Source: Hydrogenophilus thiooxidans
GTDB lineage: Bacteria > Pseudomonadota > Gammaproteobacteria > Burkholderiales > Rhodocyclaceae
DNA length: 64,000 bases
Reading direction: 5' to 3'
NCBI RefSeq assembly: GCF_019049855.1
Contig: NZ_JAHLSY010000002.1
Location: 62,001-126,000 of the forward strand
A program made the translations under genes and the position numbers. Shown here piece after piece: positions 59,005-64,000 of the stretch (the first letter of the stretch is position 1; each line of letters begins with the position of its first letter). The notes under the pieces were generated by a model. It made no database searches. It was not told the origin of the DNA and was given only the letters and a program-made list of their open reading frames with translations.

Positions 59005-59613
59005 TCACACGTCCAGTTCCCAGTAAAAAGCTTCCAACGTCAAAAAGGCATCGAGCAGCTCTGCGAGTGCACGGTACCCGCCAGCATTGGGGGCTTCGGC
59101 AAGGGCAGTAGCAAATCGCCCCGCCCATGGCCAGACGAACCGAACGAAAAAGTCACGTTGTGCCGTTTCGTCCCGCTGCGCGATCAAGTGGGTCATCACT
59201 TCGAGCACCGCCGCGATGTGATCCTCGGGCTCACTGATTTCCGCACGTCGGCGCAACCCTTTTTCAGCCCACCAGGAGCGGAGTTCTGCAAGCGGCTCTT
59301 CCATCATGAACCCCGTCAGATAAAACGAACCGTACGGGATCACTTCGGGGCGAGAAACACCGTAGAATAGCCGTTCGTATTCCTCTGCCCAGACTGCCGG
59401 CGGTTGGGTCTCCAAGGCTTGCGCGAACTGGCGCCAAGCCGTCACGAGGCGTGTCGTTTCGTCACCACTCCCCCCGTAATGAGCGGCCAACCGTTTTGCT
59501 GCTTCCATCAACTCAGGGCTGGGTGGTTCAGCCAGCAAAGCGCTGAACATCGCATAGTGTTCGACCCGCGCCTGCACGACTTCATCGACGACGAAAGCGT
59601 CCTTTGCCGTCAT
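59005..59613 (-). CDS. TorD/DmsD-like molecular chaperone for formate dehydrogenase
   Basis: All-helical cytosolic chaperone of 202 residues that probably binds the FdhA Tat signal or assists cofactor insertion. TorD-family features are the ARVEHYAMFSALLAEPP start, WAEEYERLFYGVSRPEVIPYGSFYLTG (with the conserved E-Y-x-x-L-F and P-Y-x-S) and PEDHIAAVLEVMTHLIA (the E/P-D-H motif). The ATG at 59613, after GGGAG, nearly abuts the stop of the polyferredoxin gene. It is the second gene of the fdh operon. Confidence 0.88.
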   Translation of the reverse strand: MTAKDAFVVDEVVQARVEHYAMFSALLAEPPSPELMEAAKRLAAHYGGSGDETTRLVTAWRQFAQALETQPPAVWAEEYERLFYGVSRPEVIPYGSFYLTGFMMEEPLAELRSWWAEKGLRRRAEISEPEDHIAAVLEVMTHLIAQRDETAQRDFFVRFVWPWAGRFATALAEAPNAGGYRALAELLDAFLTLEAFYWELDV

Positions 59614-59614
59614 C

Positions 59615-61237
59615 TCAAAGCTCCCAAATGCGAACGGGGTCGGTTTCGCGGAACTGGGCTTTGACGCGGCAATCGGCACAGAGCCGCAAAAGAAGCTGAC
59701 GATCCGATTGGCCGAAAAGGGGATGCGATTGGAGCGTGGCCACCATTTTGTCGAGCACCGATCGAGGACCTAGAACCGCGCCACACTCGGCACAATAGGC
59801 TGGCTCCGACTGCTGCAGGATCACCGCTTGGTTCGCTTCCTGGGTGGGATTCCAGCGCGGAGTCAGTTCGATTGCCTGCTCCGGACAGGTGTTGGCGCAC
59901 AGCCCGCATTGCACACAACGCGCCTCCGTGAATTGAAGCCTTGGGGTATCCCCCCCCGCCTGCAACGCTTGTGTGGGACAAACCCCAGTACAGGCGAAAC
60001 AGAGCGTGCACCGATCCGAAACGGCCACAGCGCCCCATGGAGCGCCTGACGGTAATGGCACGGGCCCATCGACCTGACGCTCGGCTGCAAGCTCGGCAAG
60101 CGCATCGCGAATCAGACGCATCGAATCGCTTTTTTCCGTTTGCAAGCGAAAACGGAACCGCCCCGGCAAGACATAGGGAGTGAGGGGTGCCGCAAAACGC
60201 TTCGCGAGCGCTTCCGGTGTGGTTTCGCCAACGATCGCTACCCGCTCCGCTGCAGCCGGATCACCGAGCGCCTCGAACACTGTTTGCACCATCGCGGCGG
60301 CACATAAAAGTGCCGGTTTTTCCCTCTCGGTAGCGCTCACCAGCACAACCCGCGCAACGCCGCGCAAAAGGGCATAGAGCAACCACTCTTCGTTGAAAAT
60401 CGTGGTTCGCCAAATCGGCAGGGGCAAAAAGTGGTCGGGTAACTCCCCACCTTCGGCCTGCCATTGCGCCAAGGCGCCACGCCATCGTTCGTCGTAACAA
60501 AGGAGTGTACACGGAGACGCATCGGCCCACGCGTCGAGCGCGGCTGAGAGCGCGGCCGACCAATCGGCTGGGCGTGGGTATTGAAAACGCACGGCACCGG
60601 TGGGACAAACCCCGACACAATCCCCGCACCCTTGACACCAGTAAGGGTCAATGGCGACATGATCCCCTGACGGTCGGATCGCTTGCGTGTCACAGACCGC
60701 AAGGCAACGAGAACACCCCTCGATCCGATTCCGTGCATGCGCACAGAGCGCCGAGGAGAAGCGCACGTAACGGGGCTTTTCCCACTCCCCGATGAGCTGC
60801 ACGAGTGCCAGTGCTGCAAGAGCCTGATCGAGCGGATCGCTGCCTGGAGCAAAATAGCCCACCGGCAATTCAAAACCGGACCAGTGCGGCGTTGCCTGCA
60901 GATCGAGAATCAAGTCACAGGCAATCTCACCTTGTTCATCACCGCATTCCCACAGAACGCGGTAGGCGCCTGCATGCCCTTCGATCGCCACGCGATCCAC
61001 GGGAAGCACCAAGGCGTCGGGGTGGGCCGCGCGCAACGCGGCAAGGCGATGATGGGTGGTTGCCAGAACAATGAGGGCACACGATTGCTGAACGCGCTCC
61101 CCCCAACCGAACGCAACTTCAGGATCCCCAATGATCGCCAGACGATTGCCTACTGTAAATTCGAGTGCGGGAACCGGTGCGAACGAGGGAAGCGCCGCAA
61201 TCGCCGCCAAAGCGCGTTCGCGAGGCAAATTGCTCAT
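59615..61237 (-). CDS. Large 4Fe-4S protein of the formate dehydrogenase locus
   Basis: 540-residue cytosolic iron-sulfur protein, first gene of the main fdh operon. Cysteine motifs: CAHARNRIEGCSRCLAVC (about residue 166-183), CQGCGDCVGVCP, CTLCFACTGVCP (about 414), CVQCGLCANTCP, and a C-terminal zinc- or iron-type pair set CAECGAVLG...CADCRVK. Four 2[4Fe-4S]-like groups are thus predicted. The N-terminal 160 residues have no clear motif. Homologues occur in the same place in other betaproteobacterial fdh clusters, suggesting a role in maturation or electron supply rather than in the enzyme itself. Precise function unknown. Confidence 0.85.
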   Translation of the reverse strand: MSNLPRERALAAIAALPSFAPVPALEFTVGNRLAIIGDPEVAFGWGERVQQSCALIVLATTHHRLAALRAAHPDALVLPVDRVAIEGHAGAYRVLWECGDEQGEIACDLILDLQATPHWSGFELPVGYFAPGSDPLDQALAALALVQLIGEWEKPRYVRFSSALCAHARNRIEGCSRCLAVCDTQAIRPSGDHVAIDPYWCQGCGDCVGVCPTGAVRFQYPRPADWSAALSAALDAWADASPCTLLCYDERWRGALAQWQAEGGELPDHFLPLPIWRTTIFNEEWLLYALLRGVARVVLVSATEREKPALLCAAAMVQTVFEALGDPAAAERVAIVGETTPEALAKRFAAPLTPYVLPGRFRFRLQTEKSDSMRLIRDALAELAAERQVDGPVPLPSGAPWGAVAVSDRCTLCFACTGVCPTQALQAGGDTPRLQFTEARCVQCGLCANTCPEQAIELTPRWNPTQEANQAVILQQSEPAYCAECGAVLGPRSVLDKMVATLQSHPLFGQSDRQLLLRLCADCRVKAQFRETDPVRIWEL

Positions 61238-61364
61238 TCTCCGCTCTTCCCCTCCCTAAGCACAAAAATAGCGACAACTGGAACGCCTCTGAGAGAGGAA
61301 GGCAACGGATGCGGTGCACATGGGTGGTCTCTCCGTTGTGATCGATGATTATCGTTTGCTTGGT

Positions 61365-61393
61365 ACTATAGACAAGGAAAAATTGAACTTCAA
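61365..61393 (-). promoter_or_regulatory. Promoter of the formate dehydrogenase operon
   Basis: On the minus strand TTGAAG (61388-61393), a 17-base spacer and TATAGT (61365-61370) lie in the only long gap of the locus, 128 bases before the polyferredoxin start. The leader would be about 120 nt. The region is far richer in A/T than its surroundings. Its -35 is embedded in an inverted repeat. Confidence 0.7.
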
Positions 61394-61397
61394 TTTT
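61379..61397. promoter_or_regulatory. Inverted repeat over the fdh -35 (candidate operator)
   Basis: AAAATTGAA-C-TTCAATTTT is a perfect 9-bp-arm inverted repeat with a single central base, overlapping the -35 hexamer of the fdh promoter. A one-base loop excludes a stable RNA hairpin of full length, so a protein-binding site is more likely. It does not match the FNR consensus TTGAT-N4-ATCAA. Confidence 0.5.
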
Positions 61398-61408
61398 GAA
61401 ATTTTGAA

Positions 61409-61903
61409 TCAAGAAGCTTTTGTGTTCACAAAAAGATAAGGAGAAACGAACCGAGCTGTCTCTTCAATAGGCTGTGATCGGTCTTTCGCTTCGTCACCAT
61501 TGAGTTTCTGCGCTTCCGTTTCCACGGGGAGCGGTGCCATTTCTTCGTCGTCTGGTGAAGCAGAGCGCGTATCCCCCCCATCGTGGCTCTGCTCTTCTTC
61601 GCGATGCAGACCAGAAGTGACGTTTTGCCATTGGACGAGCGCTCTGGCCTCGTCTTCGCTCAGCAGTGGATCTTTCGTGACATCGATGAAATCGCTGTCA
61701 AGCCCGTCCGGCTGGCCAAATGCCCCCGTGGCCCAGAGGCGCTGCAATGCTTCCTGGCGAACCGCTTCTGGCACCTCCGATGCCAAGAACGGCGTCAAAT
61801 CACCGTCCGGCGGTAGCGCGGCAAGCGTTGCACGCCAGCGGGCGACCGCTTCACTTTCGTGCGTTAAGCGTTTGCGTTGTGCCCAACCCCGCCAATCGAT
61901 CAT
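61409..61903 (-). CDS. DUF3306 family protein
   Basis: 164-residue protein of unknown function found in formate dehydrogenase loci. Recognised from the N-terminal WRGWAQRKRLTHESEAVA, LTPFLASEVPEAVRQEALQRLWATGAFGQPDGL and DYT-like DSDFIDVTKDPLLSEDEAR (LDSDFIDVTKDP). The C-terminal third is acidic and low-complexity. The ATG start overlaps the stop of the DUF3305 gene (ATGA, 61900-61903). The fdh promoter lies just beyond its stop codon. Confidence 0.85.
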   Translation of the reverse strand: MIDWRGWAQRKRLTHESEAVARWRATLAALPPDGDLTPFLASEVPEAVRQEALQRLWATGAFGQPDGLDSDFIDVTKDPLLSEDEARALVQWQNVTSGLHREEEQSHDGGDTRSASPDDEEMAPLPVETEAQKLNGDEAKDRSQPIEETARFVSPYLFVNTKAS

Positions 61904-62442
61904 TCGTCGCCATCCTTCTCCTCGTCTGTCGACCGCTTGAGTATTCCCAGTGGGTCGTTGCGCCTCACCCTACGCTTGCGCTCCGGTCGATAGTGCGCCA
62001 ATGCAAACCCCCGCAGCGGATCCCATAACGGTGAAGGCAATGGGCACGATTCCACCCATTCACCACCGTCCATCCAGCGCGCGGCTTCGTTTTGACTCAC
62101 TGTCAAATGGCGCGGCGTCGGCCAGCTTTCGCCCTCGTCGCAGCGCAGCAACACAAAGAGCATCGGTTGCGGCGCCGTGACGTTGAGATAGATCCCTTCG
62201 GCTTCCGCTGGAAAGATTCGCAGTGGCAACGGCCCCATCGCAAAACATTTGCGCCTGGCATCGTCATAGAGCACCGCAACCGTTCGCCCCCCCACTTCCG
62301 AGCGCGACGTCCATGAAAGACCTTCTGGCATAGCAACGTGAAACGCGGTCACCTGCCAGCTCCCGTCACTCCACGGTGTCTGACTGGAAACCCATTCGAG
62401 CACTACGTAACCCGATAATTCGATCGCTTCCATATTACCCAT
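61900..62442 (-). CDS. DUF3305 family protein
   Basis: 180-residue protein of unknown function, translationally coupled to the DUF3306 gene. The DUF3305 pattern is present: GYVVLEWVSSQTPWSDGSWQVTAFHV (V-x-E-x-x-x-S-x-T-x-W-x-D-x-x-W), LPLRIFPAEAEGIYLNV, PMLFVLLRCDEGE and TVSQNEAARWMDGGEWVESCPLP. ATG at 62442 and 62433 are both possible starts with weak ribosome sites. It is divergent from fdhD with about 54 bp between starts. Confidence 0.83.
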   Translation of the reverse strand: MGNMEAIELSGYVVLEWVSSQTPWSDGSWQVTAFHVAMPEGLSWTSRSEVGGRTVAVLYDDARRKCFAMGPLPLRIFPAEAEGIYLNVTAPQPMLFVLLRCDEGESWPTPRHLTVSQNEAARWMDGGEWVESCPLPSPLWDPLRGFALAHYRPERKRRVRRNDPLGILKRSTDEEKDGDE

Positions 62443-62496
62443 CGTAATCTGAGGCACGTTAGAATGCAAGACCGTCGATTGCGCAAGGAACCAACG

Positions 62497-63318
62497 ATGC
62501 GGAAACCCAAACCCCTTCTGAGCAACGCCCAGATCCCCCTCACCCAGACGATCACCGCCTGGGATGAATCGGGTACGCAACGGGAAATCGCCATCGCCGC
62601 GGAGCGCCCCTTGACCGTGTACGTGAACAAACGAGAGCTCGTCACCTTGATGACGCTTGGCGCTGCTCCGGAGGCATTGGTGATCGGCTACTTACGCAAT
62701 CAACGGTTGGTCGGTTCGCTCTCCGAGATCACGTCGGTCCAGGTCGACTGGGAGGTCGAAGCGGCAGCGGTCTGGCTTGCGGAGTCTGTCGCACTCGAAT
62801 CTGGTCGTCTGCAGCAACGAACCGTCACCACCGGCTGCGGCCAGGGAACCGTTTTCGGGTCGATCATGGAAGCGGTTGACGCCGTGTCCTTACCGAAAAC
62901 CGCTCCGATTCACCACGAAACCATCGGCGCGCTCCTTGAAGCAGTGCGTCTGCACCCCACGCTCTACAAGATCGCAGGGGCGATCCACGGTTGCGCCCTC
63001 GTTGCCGTGAACGGAACAGAGGTAGCGATTCGGTATTACGTGGAAGATGTCGGCCGTCACAATGCCGTCGACACGATTGCCGGTTGGATGTGGCTCGACG
63101 ACATTCCAGCGGCAGGTCATGTCTTCTACACCACCGGCCGGTTGACCTCGGAGATGGTGCTCAAAGCGGCGCTCATGGGCATCCCGATCGTCGTCTCACG
63201 ATCTGGGATATCGGCAATGGGATACCACGTTGCCCAACGTCTGGGTATGACGCTGATTGGGCGTGCCACCGGGCAACACTACCTGATCTATACCCACCCC
63301 GAACGAGTGGCGCGATGA
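62497..63318 (+). CDS. fdhD: Formate dehydrogenase accessory sulfurtransferase
   Basis: Sulfurtransferase that receives sulfur from IscS and sulfurates the Mo-bisMGD cofactor of FdhA. The 273-residue protein has ITAWDESGTQREIAIAAERPLTVYVN, the Cys-containing loop TTGCGQGTVFG (near residue 108), GAIHGCALVA, VEDVGRHNAVDTIAGW (the FdhD nucleotide-binding signature) and TTGRLTSEMVLKAALMGIPIVVSRS. The ATG at 62497 has AAGGA at good spacing; an in-frame ATG at 62464 is possible. It is placed divergently beside the fdh locus. Confidence 0.95.
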   Translation: MRKPKPLLSNAQIPLTQTITAWDESGTQREIAIAAERPLTVYVNKRELVTLMTLGAAPEALVIGYLRNQRLVGSLSEITSVQVDWEVEAAAVWLAESVALESGRLQQRTVTTGCGQGTVFGSIMEAVDAVSLPKTAPIHHETIGALLEAVRLHPTLYKIAGAIHGCALVAVNGTEVAIRYYVEDVGRHNAVDTIAGWMWLDDIPAAGHVFYTTGRLTSEMVLKAALMGIPIVVSRSGISAMGYHVAQRLGMTLIGRATGQHYLIYTHPERVAR

Positions 63319-63361
63319 CCCGGTTAGACCGTCACCGCACCTACTGAGAACAGGCGCTTTC

Positions 63362-63622
63362 TCAACTCCCTTCGCGCTCGACATCGCCCAGTTTGGCTTC
63401 GAGCTGCGCAACCCGCTCATGCAGCCGCGCCGTCTCTTGCCGCAAATGGTGGAGACTCTCGCGCAGCGCCTCGAACTCTTCCCGCGTAACCAGCTCCATG
63501 CGCTCAAAGAGCGACGCCATCAAGAGCTTTGCGTTCTTTTCGAAATCGCGCAGCGGACTCGTCTCCGCAAGCTCACGCAATTTTTGCGCCACTTCGTCGA
63601 AAGCCGGGGGTTTCAGGACCAT
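63362..63622 (-). CDS. ubiK: Ubiquinone biosynthesis accessory factor UbiK
   Basis: 86-residue UbiK/BMFP (YqiC) protein, a coiled-coil trimer that stimulates aerobic ubiquinone assembly. The family pattern FDEVAQKLRELAET, FEKNAKLLMASLFERMELVTREEFEALRE (key ELVTREEF) and a C-terminal heptad coiled coil (LRQETARLHERVAQLEAKL) is complete. I used the ATG at 63622 after GAGG; a longer form from 63655 would overlap the upstream transporter gene. Convergent with fdhD by about 43 bp. Confidence 0.9.
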   Translation of the reverse strand: MVLKPPAFDEVAQKLRELAETSPLRDFEKNAKLLMASLFERMELVTREEFEALRESLHHLRQETARLHERVAQLEAKLGDVEREGS

Positions 63623-63632
63623 CGCTTCATCC

Positions 63633-64000
63633 TCATGGTGTATTTCGATCGCCATTTACTATAGCACGTCGCCACAACAACCCCACCAGCGCCATACCCG
63701 GCAACGCCAGGAGAAAGCAGAGCACGAAAAAATGGGGCCACCCCAGCGCCTCGACGAGCATGCCGGAAAAGGCATTGACGATGCTACGCGGCGCGGCGGC
63801 AAGCGAGGTGAGGAGCGCCAGTTGCGTCGCGGCATACGCGGGGTGGGTCTGCTGCGCGACGAACGCAACGAGCGCCGTGGTCCCCAAACCGGCAGCGAAA
63901 TATTCGGCTGCGATCACCGCCGCCAACGCCGCAAGCCGCACCGCATCGCTTGGCCCGGCATCCAACAACGCCAGTGCCCAATAGCCGAAAATCGTCACCG
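63633..64000 (-). CDS. AmpG-like MFS transporter, C-terminal part
   Basis: Only the last 122 residues are visible; the gene runs past the right end of the window. The segment contains three to four transmembrane helices including LAALAAVIAAEYFAAGLGTTALVAFVAQQ (with the AmpG-like EYFAAGLGT motif), the QLALLTSLAAAPRSIVNAFSGML segment with the conserved helix-10 pattern, and the final LGWPHFFVLCFLLALPGMALV. AmpG imports muropeptides for peptidoglycan recycling. The GTG at 63998 is an internal codon, not a start. Confidence 0.78.
   Translation of the reverse strand, partial: VTIFGYWALALLDAGPSDAVRLAALAAVIAAEYFAAGLGTTALVAFVAQQTHPAYAATQLALLTSLAAAPRSIVNAFSGMLVEALGWPHFFVLCFLLALPGMALVGLLWRRAIVNGDRNTP

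Noticed and set aside
61379-61397. Intrinsic terminator after the DUF3306 gene
   Set aside because: The arms are all A/T-rich with a one-base centre, so no stable stem-loop forms; a protein site fits better.
61379-61406. FNR binding site before the fdh operon
   Set aside because: The palindrome is TTGAA-based with a one-base centre; FNR sites need TTGAT-N4-ATCAA.
63996-63998. GTG as the start of the last transporter gene
   Set aside because: The product would begin in the middle of the MFS fold; the frame stays open to the window edge, so it is an internal codon.

Overview
The window looks like a piece of a GC-rich betaproteobacterial chromosome. Supporting points are the gene orders surE-pcm-nlpD-rpoS, gyrA-serC-pheA-hisC-tyrA-aroA/cmk-rpsA-ihfB-lapA-lapB-cysM and metK-(SAH riboswitch)-ahcY-tlyA-metF, plus a tmRNA whose tag reads ANDERFAVAA. 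A Hydrogenophilus-like or rhodocyclalean host would fit, but genus is inference. No insertion sequence, phage gene, integrase or CRISPR array was seen. Coding density is very high: the longest stretches without a gene are about 170 bp (61238-61408, promoter and leader), about 160 bp (40016-40177, riboswitch leader) and about 120 bp (37618-37739, metK leader).

Layout. 1-1834 (+): end of an L-asparaginase gene overlapping glucokinase. 1849-9670 (-): HDAC-like deacetylase, rpoS, nlpD, pcm, surE, tcdA, an MBL hydrolase, ssb and a YajR-like MFS carrier. 9750-15918 (-): gltD and gltB. 15985-29402 (-): a supra-operon for amino-acid synthesis, translation, envelope assembly and DNA topology running from gyrA to cysM, with several 4-nt stop/start overlaps and an aroA-cmk fusion. 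29461-32986 (+): mtaD-like deaminase, ompA, ubiG, tmRNA and tRNA-Phe. 32996-35680: a SPOR-like protein, a peptidoglycan-binding lipoprotein, a DUF1178 protein and a tRNA Gly-Cys-Gly operon. 35754-37617 (-): two LpxL-type acyltransferases. 37740-43499 (+): activated-methyl-cycle genes (metK, ahcY, metF) with a cation antiporter and tlyA, controlled at least partly by RNA leaders. 43539-44684 (+): an NlpC/P60 lipoprotein.

44712-61903 is one long minus-strand run. Its upstream half is a respiratory formate dehydrogenase locus: DUF3305, DUF3306, a 540-residue polyferredoxin, a TorD-like chaperone, a small Tat protein, FdhA (Cys form), FdhB, a 72-residue lipoprotein, cytochrome b subunit and MobB. 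fdhD diverges from its upstream end. Downstream come DsrE, DUF2237, dienelactone hydrolase and SMUG1-like uracil-DNA glycosylase genes. Then follows a five-gene set (CoA-transferase, TAXI solute receptor, fused TRAP permease, DUF1850, glutaryl-CoA dehydrogenase) that reads as a glutarate uptake, activation and oxidation module. The window ends with ubiK and the 3' part of an AmpG-like MFS gene.

The least-explained signals are three. The metK leader has two interlaced helices next to the ribosome binding site. The ahcY leader shows an SAH riboswitch with a visible anti-P1 pairing. A 9-bp-arm inverted repeat overlaps the -35 of the promoter for the fdh operon.
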